Of a stretch of DNA of 64,000 nt, positions 51,408-59,485 are shown piece by piece (the stretch's first letter is position 1; the number at the start of each line of letters is the position of its first letter). Source of the stretch: an uncultured Leptolinea sp. (GTDB taxonomy: Bacteria; Chloroflexota; Anaerolineae; Anaerolineales; Anaerolineaceae); NCBI GenBank assembly GCA_903828565.1, contig CAIKMQ010000023.1, forward strand, positions 1 through 64,000, written 5' to 3'. The translations under genes were made by a program, and so were the position numbers. The notes under the pieces are model-generated. The model was not told where the DNA came from. It searched no databases and was given only the letters and a program-made list of their open reading frames with translations.

Positions 51408-52310
51408 TTATGGCGCGTCTGACAGGAGATCTGGCCAGACCGGGTAGAACATGGACCAATACGATAAGTCCTGTGAGAGATGCGTTTGCACGATACTTAA
51501 AACCCGTTCGACGTTTATAAGTTGTTCTTTATCAGGGTCAGAAAAACGCTCCAACGGTACCGGGTCACTGGCAGTTAGAGTGTAATGTCCATTCTCTTCC
51601 GTCCGGCAGAGCACCACACGGACTTCCGCATTGGTTTTCAGTGCCATGCGGATGTAGCCAACCGGCAAGGCGGATGGGCGGCCAAAAAAGACCGGATGCA
51701 GGGATGAATCTTCATAGGGGCGGTCCATCCCGGTGAACACGGTACCGCCTGCCTGCAGTGTATGCATAGCCTGCCTAAGAGAAGAGATGGAAATGGGGGT
51801 GAGGGTGATGTTCTTCACCTGGCGCATGCGGTTTTGCCAGCGGTAACCCCTGCCGGGGTTGGGATACGAAAGTACCTGCATGGTCAAGCCATGATTGGTG
51901 GCTGATCTGGCAGTCAGGTCAAAATTGGAATAATGCGGCATGACCAGCAGCTGCGGACGGCTGCGCGCCTGGCTGACCGGGATAAGCTGCGAAAAACTTG
52001 GGGCCAGGGTGACCAGCCTGTCAATCCTCTGCGGATTCTGGAAGTTGCGATAAAAATCATACAGCGTCCGGCCGTTATGGCTGAAGACTGCAGCCGAGAG
52101 CTCATCCAGCTGTTCGCGGGTGGCTGTACATCCACCTGCCACCCACAGATTGCTACGAACTGCCCGCACCATGGGAGAAGCCTGATTGGCTGCCATTTTT
52201 CGGCCCAGGGAGTCTGCCAGCGAATATCCCAAGCGAGGTGGGAGGACTCGTGAAAGTCCCAACACCGCCAGTACTCCCAGAGGCCCGTTGAGTAGATCCT
52301 GTATCTTCAT
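51408..52310 (-). CDS. LpxL/PatA-type lysophospholipid acyltransferase
   Basis: 300 residues from ATG 52310. The acyltransferase HX4D motif reads MPHYSNFDLTARS near residue 140, followed by MDRPYEDSSLHPVFFGRP near 205 and a C-terminal YWSMFYPVW. Superfamily is that of lipid A acyltransferases and mycobacterial phosphatidylinositol-mannoside acyltransferase. No LPS genes are seen and the next gene makes a CDP-alcohol-derived phospholipid, so acylation of a glycolipid such as a PI mannoside is the better guess. First gene of the five-gene minus-strand operon. No clear ribosome site precedes ATG 52310. Confidence 0.82.
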   Translation of the reverse strand: MKIQDLLNGPLGVLAVLGLSRVLPPRLGYSLADSLGRKMAANQASPMVRAVRSNLWVAGGCTATREQLDELSAAVFSHNGRTLYDFYRNFQNPQRIDRLVTLAPSFSQLIPVSQARSRPQLLVMPHYSNFDLTARSATNHGLTMQVLSYPNPGRGYRWQNRMRQVKNITLTPISISSLRQAMHTLQAGGTVFTGMDRPYEDSSLHPVFFGRPSALPVGYIRMALKTNAEVRVVLCRTEENGHYTLTASDPVPLERFSDPDKEQLINVERVLSIVQTHLSQDLSYWSMFYPVWPDLLSDAP

Positions 52311-52415
52311 AGAGAACGAATGCAATCTACACCGGATGATGTACAATCACCAGTGAACGCATCAGGTTTTCATTATAACAAAGAACAGGATTGCTGCCGA
52401 GAAGAAAGGATCCTC

Positions 52416-53162
52416 ATGATCGAAGATGAACTGCAATTGCTCGAGGTTATTCGAGAATTCCTGGAGGAGCACCGTGATTCGGCGGTGAAAGAAAAGTATG
52501 CCCGCTATTTCGTCGAGGGTTATGATCCCTACGGGACGGATGGCAAGCTGCTGGATGAACGCCGGAAAGAATGGTTCTCAACGTATGACAACAAGCTGGG
52601 TCTGGATGGCTTCATCAACCTTGGTGACAGATTGGTCGCAAGCGGAAAATATGAAGAAGCCTTTCTGGCGTTCTGGTTGGTCACCCGCTACCCCGGCCAC
52701 CTGAGTAAGAGTATCTTTCCGCGGCTGGCAGCCTGGCTTGAGAACGGCATCTGCAACTGGGCGATGGTCGATTCATTCAGCCTGGATGTTTGCGCGCAGT
52801 TTTTACTAAAAAAGATCATCACTTTGGAAGATATGACCGGCTGGCGGGTTTCACCCTCCAAATGGATGCGCCGCTCAGCTGCAGTCACTTTAATTAAACC
52901 AGCCAAGAATGGTATGTCGATCTCAGAAATCCTGGGGTTCATCCGCCCCTTGATGCTGGATGAGGAAAAAGTAGTGCGCCAGGGGTTGGGCTGGTTGCTG
53001 CGGGAACTCTGGAAGATCGATCGTCCTCTGGTGGAGGGCTTCCTGTTGGAGTATAAGGATACCTGTGGACGGTTGATCATCCAGTATGCTACTGAGAAAA
53101 TGACAGCAGAAGAGAAAGAAAAGTTCAGGCGTACCCCGAGAAAGGCGGTAAAATCAACCTGA
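52416..53162 (+). CDS. AlkD-like DNA alkylation repair protein (HEAT-like)
   Basis: 248 residues from ATG 52416, with GAAAGGA; the frame upstream is open but has no ribosome site. All-helical, HEAT-repeat-like. ICNWAMVDSFSLDVCAQFL near residue 112 places Trp and Asp four apart as in the AlkD active site (W109, D113), and KWMRRSAAVTLI near 150 matches the AlkD Arg helix. Such enzymes remove 3- and 7-alkylpurines from DNA without base flipping. First gene of a plus-strand operon with the racemase and ROK kinase. Family fit is good but distant. Confidence 0.78.
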   Translation: MIEDELQLLEVIREFLEEHRDSAVKEKYARYFVEGYDPYGTDGKLLDERRKEWFSTYDNKLGLDGFINLGDRLVASGKYEEAFLAFWLVTRYPGHLSKSIFPRLAAWLENGICNWAMVDSFSLDVCAQFLLKKIITLEDMTGWRVSPSKWMRRSAAVTLIKPAKNGMSISEILGFIRPLMLDEEKVVRQGLGWLLRELWKIDRPLVEGFLLEYKDTCGRLIIQYATEKMTAEEKEKFRRTPRKAVKST

Positions 53163-53195
53163 CTCCCATCTTCGTGAGTCATAGGCCAGGACACT

Positions 53196-53903
53196 GTGAA
53201 TGAAATGAAAACCATCGGTTTGATCGGCGGCATGAGCTGGGAATCCACATTGGAGTATTACCGCTTGATCAACGAGGAAGTACACGCAAAACTGGGTGGA
53301 TTTCACTCCGCCCGGGTACTCATGCACTCTGTGGATTTTGCGGAAGTGGAAGCCATGCAGCAGTCAGGTGACTGGCAGGCAGCCGGGCAATTGCTGGCAG
53401 ACAGCGCCCACCGCCTGGAACAGGCGGGAGCGGATGCGATTGTCCTCTGCACGAACACCATGCATCTCTGCGCGGATGATATCCAGCAGGCAGTCAACAT
53501 CCCATTCCTGCATATCGCAGACGCGACCGGGGATGCGGTTGTATCAGCCGGATTGAAACACGTTGGGCTTCTGGGTACACGCTTCACCATGGAGCAAGAT
53601 TTCTACAGCGGCCGCCTGAGCCGGAAATTTGGACTGGACGTGCTGACGCCCCCCGAAAAAGACAGGGGGATCATCCACCGCGTAATCTACGAAGAGCTGG
53701 TCCACGGCATCATCCGTGAGGAATCGCGGCGCGAGTATAAACGCATCATCACGGGCATGGTCAAAAGCGGCGCGCAAGGGGTGATCCTGGGATGTACCGA
53801 GATCGGGCTGCTGGTGAAAGAGGCTGATTGTGACATACCGCTTTTTGATACCACCCGGCTGCACGCCGATGCTGCAGTGGATTTAATGCTGAAGATCGGA
53901 TGA
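53196..53903 (+). CDS. aspartate/glutamate racemase family protein
   Basis: 235 residues from GTG 53196 with AGGA 4 nt upstream; ATG 53205 is the alternative and keeps MKTIGLIGGMSWESTLEYY. Both catalytic cysteines are present: VLCTNTMHLCAD near residue 85 and ILGCTEIGLLV near 195. The layout fits YgeA-type amino-acid racemases. It could supply D-Asp or D-Glu for the cell wall. Overlaps neither neighbour: 33 bp after AlkD-like, 10 bp before the ROK kinase. Confidence 0.9.
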   Translation: MNEMKTIGLIGGMSWESTLEYYRLINEEVHAKLGGFHSARVLMHSVDFAEVEAMQQSGDWQAAGQLLADSAHRLEQAGADAIVLCTNTMHLCADDIQQAVNIPFLHIADATGDAVVSAGLKHVGLLGTRFTMEQDFYSGRLSRKFGLDVLTPPEKDRGIIHRVIYEELVHGIIREESRREYKRIITGMVKSGAQGVILGCTEIGLLVKEADCDIPLFDTTRLHADAAVDLMLKIG

Positions 53904-53913
53904 GGGAGAAATA

Positions 53914-54825
53914 ATGGCCGGGTTATTTGGCGGGATCGAAGCTGGTGGAACCAAGTTTGTGTGCATCGCCGCGCGCGGGCGCGCTGAGATCGTGGCACAG
54001 GCTACTTTCCCGACCACCCTGCCGGGCGAGACGATCGCCCGGGTGAACGAGTTCTTTCAACCCTACCGGAAAGAATTGATCGCAATCGGTATCGGGTCTT
54101 TCGGCCCGGTGGACCTGCACCCCCAATCACCGACCTACGGGTATATCACCACCACCCCAAAACCCGGCTGGGCACAAACAGACCTCCGCGGCGGTGTGAT
54201 GAACGTTCTGGGAGTTCCGACCGCGTTTGATACCGATGTGAACGCAGCCGCCGTTGGTGAATACATGTTCGTGCCTGAAAACAAGCGGTGTGACCCGCTG
54301 TTATACATCACCATCGGAACCGGGATCGGGGTGGGGGTGCTGATCAACGGGCAACCGCTACACGGCCTGGTACACCCGGAGATTGGCCATATGGCCTTGC
54401 CGCGAGACCCACAGGAGGATCCATTTATCGGCAACTGCCCTTATCACCGTGACTGCTGGGAGGGGTTGGCTTCCGGCCCGGCGATGGCCAAACGCTGGGG
54501 GCAGCCGGCAGACCAGCTGCCGGAAGATCACCCGGGCTGGGAACTGGAAGCCGGTTATATCGGGCGGGCGATTGCGAACCTCATCTGCGCTTTTTCTCCG
54601 TTGAAGGTTGTTCTGGGAGGCGGCGTAGCACAGCACCCCGGGCTGCTCGACAGGGTACACGACCGCACCCTGTCATACCTCAACGGCTATGTCCAATCAG
54701 ATCTGGTGCTGCGACGAATGCAGGAGTATATCGTCAGCCCCAGCCTGGGCACACGCTCCGGCAGCCTGGGAGCGGTAGCCATGGCCATGCGCCTGGCAGG
54801 GGATCCAACAGTGAATGCCGCTTAG
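53914..54825 (+). CDS. ROK-family sugar kinase (fructokinase type)
   Basis: 303 residues. Opens with the phosphate-binding FGGIEAGGTKFVCIA, then DTDVNAAAVGEY (catalytic Asp), TIGTGIGVGVLING, and the zinc site HPEIGHMALPRDP with CPYHRDCWEGLASGPA. This pattern is that of bacterial fructokinases (ScrK/YdhR). Phosphorylates fructose, or possibly another hexose, with ATP. Spaced 10 bp after the racemase. Its end overlaps the stop of the converging acetyltransferase by 4 bp. Confidence 0.92.
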   Translation: MAGLFGGIEAGGTKFVCIAARGRAEIVAQATFPTTLPGETIARVNEFFQPYRKELIAIGIGSFGPVDLHPQSPTYGYITTTPKPGWAQTDLRGGVMNVLGVPTAFDTDVNAAAVGEYMFVPENKRCDPLLYITIGTGIGVGVLINGQPLHGLVHPEIGHMALPRDPQEDPFIGNCPYHRDCWEGLASGPAMAKRWGQPADQLPEDHPGWELEAGYIGRAIANLICAFSPLKVVLGGGVAQHPGLLDRVHDRTLSYLNGYVQSDLVLRRMQEYIVSPSLGTRSGSLGAVAMAMRLAGDPTVNAA

Positions 54826-55934
54826 ACCGGCTTCTGATAAATACGGTACTTTCTGAAAGGCACCGCACCCAGTTTTAGAATGGCATTGTTCATGCGGTCA
54901 TTGTCTTCCAGCACATAATTGATCTCAAGGAATATTTCGGGTGAGTATATGCTTTCGTACAGAGCCCGGTACAGCAGGCTGTCGATGGCCTTGCCGTGGT
55001 ATTCAGGCACAACACCCAGGGCAAACATCCTGTACTGCTTCAAACGCGGGATTCCCAGCAGCAGTTTCAGCCACCCAAAGGGGAAGATGCGCCCGTCGAT
55101 CTGCTTGAGCAGTCGGTTGACATCCGGGATGGCGATGGCAAAACCAATCGGCACACCGGCAGCTGTCTCTGCGAACAGGACTGCCCGCGGATGAATGACC
55201 GGTTTCAGGTCGTGCGCCATGGCTCGGACTTCGTCATCCGTGACCGGGGAGTAGCCCCAGTTGTATTCCAGGCTGTCGTTCGAAAGCGCCATGATGGTAT
55301 GGACTTCCTCTTCGAGGTGATCCATGCGGATCTGCCTGACACGCACACCGTACTTCTCAGAGACTCTGTCGGTAAGCGTCAAAATCCGCTCCGGGATGCG
55401 GTATCCCTGGCTGGCATCGATGGCATACACCAGCAGATCTTTGACCTTGAGCAAGCCGAAATCTGCATAATGGTCGTTGTAATATGGCGGATTGTACGGA
55501 CTCATCACCGTAGCGGGCGGTGTGAACCCTTCAATGACAGATCCCCATTCCTGAGAGACAAAACTCCACGGGCCGCGCATGCAGGCCATCCCCTGCCCTT
55601 TCAACCAGTCACTGGCAGCCGACAGCAGCAGATCTGCCCCGGGGCCAACTTGCGGCGCGTCGTAGTAACCAAACAAGCCGACAGGTTCATGCCAGAAATC
55701 ATTCGCCAGTGTGTCATAGAAGGCGGCGATCCGTCCGATGGCCTGCCCATCATCCATTAATAAGAAGAGTTGATAATGGCAGTGATCCAGAAATGGATTG
55801 CGGCGGTGGTCGAATTGTCCGGCATAATCACTCCACAGGGGCGGCACCCAGGCGGGGTCATTGCGGTAAATTTTATATGGCAGGCGCAAGAACATCTTTT
55901 GAAGCCTGGGGGTAGTAACGGGGATAATTTCCAT
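54822..55934 (-). CDS. GNAT-type N-acyltransferase-like protein
   Basis: 370 residues from ATG 55934, with GAGGAAAAC. An N-terminal domain (PYKIYRNDPAWVPPLW, then IGRIAAFYD) and a C-terminal GNAT-like fold with FALGVVPEYHGKAIDSLLYRALYE near residue 310 (acetyl-CoA loop) and EINYVLEDNDRMNNAILKLGA, the usual end of a GNAT. This double-domain architecture is common in Chloroflexi and Bacteroidetes hypothetical proteins; the substrate is unknown. Separated from csp by the csp terminator. Confidence 0.8.
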   Translation of the reverse strand: MEIIPVTTPRLQKMFLRLPYKIYRNDPAWVPPLWSDYAGQFDHRRNPFLDHCHYQLFLLMDDGQAIGRIAAFYDTLANDFWHEPVGLFGYYDAPQVGPGADLLLSAASDWLKGQGMACMRGPWSFVSQEWGSVIEGFTPPATVMSPYNPPYYNDHYADFGLLKVKDLLVYAIDASQGYRIPERILTLTDRVSEKYGVRVRQIRMDHLEEEVHTIMALSNDSLEYNWGYSPVTDDEVRAMAHDLKPVIHPRAVLFAETAAGVPIGFAIAIPDVNRLLKQIDGRIFPFGWLKLLLGIPRLKQYRMFALGVVPEYHGKAIDSLLYRALYESIYSPEIFLEINYVLEDNDRMNNAILKLGAVPFRKYRIYQKPV

Positions 55935-55990
55935 GTTTTCCTCTGTTATTTGGGGTTCTGGCTTACTCTAGCATGGAATGGGTGGAACAG

Positions 55991-56026
55991 GCAATAAAAA
56001 ACCCGCTGAAATAATCAGCGGGTTTT
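55991..56026 (-). terminator. rho-independent terminator of csp
   Basis: 12-bp perfect stem AAAACCCGCTGA (55998-56009) with TCAGCGGGTTTT (56015-56026), 5-nt loop, followed on the minus strand by TTTATTGC. Located 22 nt past the csp stop. Confidence 0.82.
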
Positions 56027-56047
56027 ATGGCAATGATTGGGATGATA

Positions 56048-56257
56048 CTAAAGGACGTTGACCTTAGCGGCCTGAAGGCCTTTCTGGCCTTTTTCAATAT
56101 CAAATTCCACTTTCTGACCCTCTTCCAGGGTTTTGTAACCATCGCCCTGAATTGCGGAGAAGTGAACGAATACATCCGGGCCGCCTTCCTGCGAGAGGAA
56201 ACCATAACCCTTGGTGCTGTTAAACCACTTGACTGTGCCTTTGACTCTTTCTGACAT
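56048..56257 (-). CDS. csp: cold-shock domain protein
   Basis: 69 residues, a single CSD. RNP1 KGYGFLSQE and RNP2 DVFVHFSAI flank the strand order of CspA-type proteins; [10 protein letters not shown] opens the fold. Binds single-stranded RNA and DNA and melts secondary structure. 33 bp downstream of the RRM gene on the same strand, so likely co-transcribed. Ribosome site GGAAG. Ends at a strong terminator. Confidence 0.97.
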   Translation of the reverse strand: MSERVKGTVKWFNSTKGYGFLSQEGGPDVFVHFSAIQGDGYKTLEEGQKVEFDIEKGQKGLQAAKVNVL

Positions 56258-56290
56258 TTCTTTTCTTCCGTTTCTTTTACTGTTGCCCGT

Positions 56291-56662
56291 TTACCGGTGA
56301 ATTTTTCCGGCAGGCGGACGATTACGTCCCACGCCAGGGTTACCCTGTCCTTTGCCGCTTCCGCTATCTTGGCGGCGGGTTTCCCTGAAACCTCCTCTAC
56401 GAGGGCCAGCCCCATCCGGTGGACGAGCCGGAAGGACCTTTAATGCCCTGTCGCTGAGGGAATAGCCATTTAACAAGTTGACCGCTTTTTCAGCTTCAGC
56501 TGGTGTTGCCATCTCAAGGAATGCATATCCCTTGGAGCTGCCTGAAATGTGGTCCCGGATGATCCGTACAGAGGCGACCCGGCCCGCTTTCGCAAACGTG
56601 GTCTTCAGTTCAGTCTCAGTTGTAGAGAATGCTAGATTCCCGACATATAACTTTGAGTCCAT
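56291..56662 (-). CDS. RRM-type RNA-binding protein
   Basis: 123 residues from ATG 56662 with CAGGAAG. One RRM over residues 1-80: RNP2 KLYVGNLAF and RNP1 KGYAFLEM. The tail (about 82-123) is Gly/Arg/Pro/Gln-rich (GPRRGGFRETRR), like glycine-rich RNA-binding proteins. Bacterial single-RRM proteins of this shape are known chiefly from cyanobacteria and other cold-responsive taxa. Paired with csp, which argues for a joint role in RNA handling at low temperature. Confidence 0.9.
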   Translation of the reverse strand: MDSKLYVGNLAFSTTETELKTTFAKAGRVASVRIIRDHISGSSKGYAFLEMATPAEAEKAVNLLNGYSLSDRALKVLPARPPDGAGPRRGGFRETRRQDSGSGKGQGNPGVGRNRPPAGKIHR

Positions 56663-56803
56663 TCACTTCCTGTATCTACTCTCATCACTGGTAGAAATGC
56701 CACCAGGACATTCCTAAACAGTGCAAGTATAACATAGAAAGATGGAATAAGCGGAAAAGGGTAAGAATACAGGGTTATTAAGAATTGAATGAATTATTAT
56801 CTA

Positions 56804-57622
56804 CTATATCACCCGTTCAGCATGGGAATAGACCTTCATTCCATTCGAACGGGCATAACCGATCAGGGTAATTCCCAGTTCCTGTGCCAGCCGGATGGAA
56901 GCGCTGGTCGGGGATGTGCGGCTGAGGACAAATGGTGATCGAAGCAGCGCGGCCTTTTGCAGCATTTCCAGGCTGATGCGCCCGGTGGAGATCAGCAGCC
57001 GCTGGCCGTCACACATGCCCAGACGCAGGGCTTGCCCGGCGATCTTATCCAGCGTGTTATGCCGGCCAATGTCTTCCGCGCTTAACCGCAATTCATCCCC
57101 GCAGAAAAGAGCCGAGGCATGCACCCCCCCGCTGGCCTGGTATAGATGCTGTGCGTGGTGGAAATCTGCCAGTACCTGGAACAGGGAGGCTGCAGAGCGG
57201 GAATAAAGCGCATCCGCAGGCAGCGGATCCAGTCGTAACTCCGCTGCGGAAAGGCCGCCGCTGCAGCCGCTGTTCTTCTGCCACAGGCGGGGTTTCTCAA
57301 CCGCGCGGGTCAACCAGGCATCCGCCTGGCTGCCATTCTCGCAAACTTGAAGGCTGGCGATCTCGTCCAGTGAGCGGATCACTCCCTGGGTATATAAGAA
57401 ACCTGCAGCCAGGTCTTCCAATCCCAGGGGTGTGCAGAGGAAGGTCAGCCAGTCTTCTCCATTGACAGTCAGGGTTGTGCTTGCTTCAGTAATCACAACA
57501 TCATCCGCGGTGTCTCGTTCAATCTGATATTCAGGATCGCTGGCAGCTGGATTCCGGTGCAAGTGAACTATGCTACAGGGTTGGTGTGGCTGAGGGAATG
57601 AGGGAGATGTGGTTGGTTCCAT
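56804..57622 (-). CDS. fdhD: formate dehydrogenase accessory sulfurtransferase FdhD
   Basis: 272 residues. Blocks: LTVNGEDWLTFLCTPLGLEDLAAGFL near residue 52, NSGCSGGLSAAEL near 122 with a single Cys in the loop that in E. coli carries CxxC, GGVHASALF near 168, EDIGRHNTLDKIAG near 188, and STGRISLEMLQKAA near 215. FdhD transfers sulfur to the metal-bisMGD cofactor of formate dehydrogenase. It follows tupABC by 77 bp on the same strand and probably shares its transcript, coupling tungstate uptake to FDH maturation. The AAGGT site precedes ATG 57622. Confidence 0.93.
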   Translation of the reverse strand: MEPTTSPSFPQPHQPCSIVHLHRNPAASDPEYQIERDTADDVVITEASTTLTVNGEDWLTFLCTPLGLEDLAAGFLYTQGVIRSLDEIASLQVCENGSQADAWLTRAVEKPRLWQKNSGCSGGLSAAELRLDPLPADALYSRSAASLFQVLADFHHAQHLYQASGGVHASALFCGDELRLSAEDIGRHNTLDKIAGQALRLGMCDGQRLLISTGRISLEMLQKAALLRSPFVLSRTSPTSASIRLAQELGITLIGYARSNGMKVYSHAERVI

Positions 57623-57699
57623 AGATACCTTTAATCATACGCCCAAGAGAAAAACTTAGGGGCGATGTCTGGAAGATGTACAAGAATTGAAAGGTGAAT

Positions 57700-58791
57700 T
57701 TAACGCGGCAGCAAGTGAGCGGTGCTGGCCTTGAAGCACGCCGTCACGCGCATCCCGGCGTGCAGCCCCATCTCTGCGGCACTGTGGCGGGTGATCAGGC
57801 TGACCAGGCGTAGACCATCGGCTCTCATTTCCACACGGGCCAGCGGGCCGCTCGGCAGTACCCGGCTGACCGTGCAGGCAAGCTGGTTGCGGGCGCTGCT
57901 GCCCCGCGGTGTTTCGCCACTGAACAGGGTGATATCTTCAGGGCGCACACAGTAATAAACTGTTCGCCCCGCTACCAGTGTACTAACGGCTTCCAGGCTA
58001 CCTGCGGGTGAATCAATTTCCACCAGCCCATTCATTGATGCTGTTATCGTGCCCGGCAAGACGTTCTCTACACCAACGAATTCGGCAACAGCTGTATCTG
58101 CGGGGTTGTTCAAAACGGCCCGGGGTTCATCCACCTGCCGCAACTGCCCATCCATGAACACTGCAAGCTGGTCGCCTAACACCAGGGCTTCATCCAGGTT
58201 ATGAGTAATGAAAACTGCCGTCTGCCCGCTCTCCCGCAGGATCGATTGCAGGTCATCCAGCAGGCTGGCGCGGGTTGGCGCATCCAGAGAGCTGAACGGC
58301 TCATCCAGCAACAGCAGGTCCGGGGAAGTAGCAAAAGCCCGCGCCAGGCTGACACGCTGCGCCTCCCCACCGGAAAGGCGGCTGGCATCCCGTGCTGCCA
58401 GGTGGCGAATGCCGAAGATGTCCATCCAGCGCGCGGCGATCTTCTCTTTTTCACCTTTGTAGATTCCCCTGAAAGCCAGGCCTATGGCGACGTTCTCTGC
58501 GACCGGTGCCCGCAGCAACAGCGGTTCTTGTAAAACCAGCGCGCAGTGCTGCCGCGTTCGGGTTGTGTCTTTACGGGTATCTTCTCCCGCCAGGCGGATG
58601 ATACCGGAGGTGACCGGGAGCAGGTGCGCCAATGCCAGTAAAAAGGTGCTCTTTCCGGCGCCATTCGGGCCGGCTACCGCCAGGGTTTGCCCGCGTGCCA
58701 GTTCCAACCGCGGCACATCCACCACCAGGCGGTTCCCGCGATGAATTTTCAGGGATTCCACCAACAGGAAAGGCGCGGATGTTTCAGCCAT
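57700..58791 (-). CDS. tupC: tungstate ABC transporter ATP-binding protein
   Basis: 363 residues from ATG 58791, overlapping the tupB end by 8 nt; a GTG at 58800 is an alternative. Walker A AGPNGAGKSTFLLAL, signature LSGGEAQRVSLARAFATSP, Walker B DLLLLDEPFSSLD, switch His in FITHNLDEAL. The C-terminal about 120 residues hold a TOBE-like domain (ENVLPGTITA, RPEDITLF) that senses oxyanions in ModC-like proteins. Energises tungstate import. Confidence 0.88.
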   Translation of the reverse strand: MAETSAPFLLVESLKIHRGNRLVVDVPRLELARGQTLAVAGPNGAGKSTFLLALAHLLPVTSGIIRLAGEDTRKDTTRTRQHCALVLQEPLLLRAPVAENVAIGLAFRGIYKGEKEKIAARWMDIFGIRHLAARDASRLSGGEAQRVSLARAFATSPDLLLLDEPFSSLDAPTRASLLDDLQSILRESGQTAVFITHNLDEALVLGDQLAVFMDGQLRQVDEPRAVLNNPADTAVAEFVGVENVLPGTITASMNGLVEIDSPAGSLEAVSTLVAGRTVYYCVRPEDITLFSGETPRGSSARNQLACTVSRVLPSGPLARVEMRADGLRLVSLITRHSAAEMGLHAGMRVTACFKASTAHLLPR

Positions 58792-59485
58792 GCTTATCAC
58801 CCCTCTGCTGCAACAGCGTCAGACCCAAATTCACCAGGTATGCCAGAAGAAGAAGAATGGCTGAAAGAGCCAGCGCGACAGCGAATTCACCCCGGCTGTT
58901 CTCGGTCACAATCGCCGTGGTGAGCACTCGGGTATCCCCTTTCAGGTTACCACCCACCATCATGGATGCGCCGACTTCAGAAATGACACTGCCGAAACCG
59001 GCCATCAACGCTGCCAGCAAAGGCAGGCGTGCTTCGCGCCACAACAACAACACTACCTGCAGCCGGTTGGCTCCCAGTCCGTAGAGCTGCAGCGGCAGGC
59101 GGGGATTTAGCGACTGTATGGCGGAAATAGTGAGGCCGGTGATAACTGGCACGTCAATGATGGTCTGGGCGATGACCATGGCAGTGCGGGTGTACATCCA
59201 CCCCAGGCTGCCAAGCGGTCCGCTGCGCCAGAGGAAGATGCTCACCACCAGGCCCACTACGACCGGGGGAAGAGCCATGCCGGTATTCACCAGGCTGACC
59301 CAGAAACGGCGGGAACGGAACTGCCCCAGGGCAAAAAATGTACCCAGGGGCAACCCGATCAATACACTGATCAACGTGGAAAAGCCGGATACCTGCAGGC
59401 TGACGCCGGCAATCTGCGCTACTTCAGGATTACCTGTAAACAGCAATCGGATGGATTCGATCAAACCATTCCACAGTAATTGCAT
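58784..59485 (-). CDS. tupB: tungstate ABC transporter permease
   Basis: 233 residues, about five to six membrane helices. The permease EAA-type region reads LGANRLQVVLLLWREARLPLLAALMAGFGSVISEVGA. The N-terminal GVSLQVSGFSTLISVLIGLPLG resembles TupB and WtpB. It overlaps tupA by 1 nt and tupC by 8 nt. Confidence 0.9.
   Translation of the reverse strand: MQLLWNGLIESIRLLFTGNPEVAQIAGVSLQVSGFSTLISVLIGLPLGTFFALGQFRSRRFWVSLVNTGMALPPVVVGLVVSIFLWRSGPLGSLGWMYTRTAMVIAQTIIDVPVITGLTISAIQSLNPRLPLQLYGLGANRLQVVLLLWREARLPLLAALMAGFGSVISEVGASMMVGGNLKGDTRVLTTAIVTENSRGEFAVALALSAILLLLAYLVNLGLTLLQQRGDKHG

Noticed and set aside
53160-53181. TGACTC/GAGTCA hairpin between the AlkD-like and racemase genes
   Set aside because: 6-bp stem with a 10-nt loop and no U-tract; the genes are probably co-transcribed, so no terminator is called.
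54996-55760. A 254-codon plus-strand frame inside the acetyltransferase gene
   Set aside because: Antisense to a well-supported protein and lacking any ribosome site or motif.
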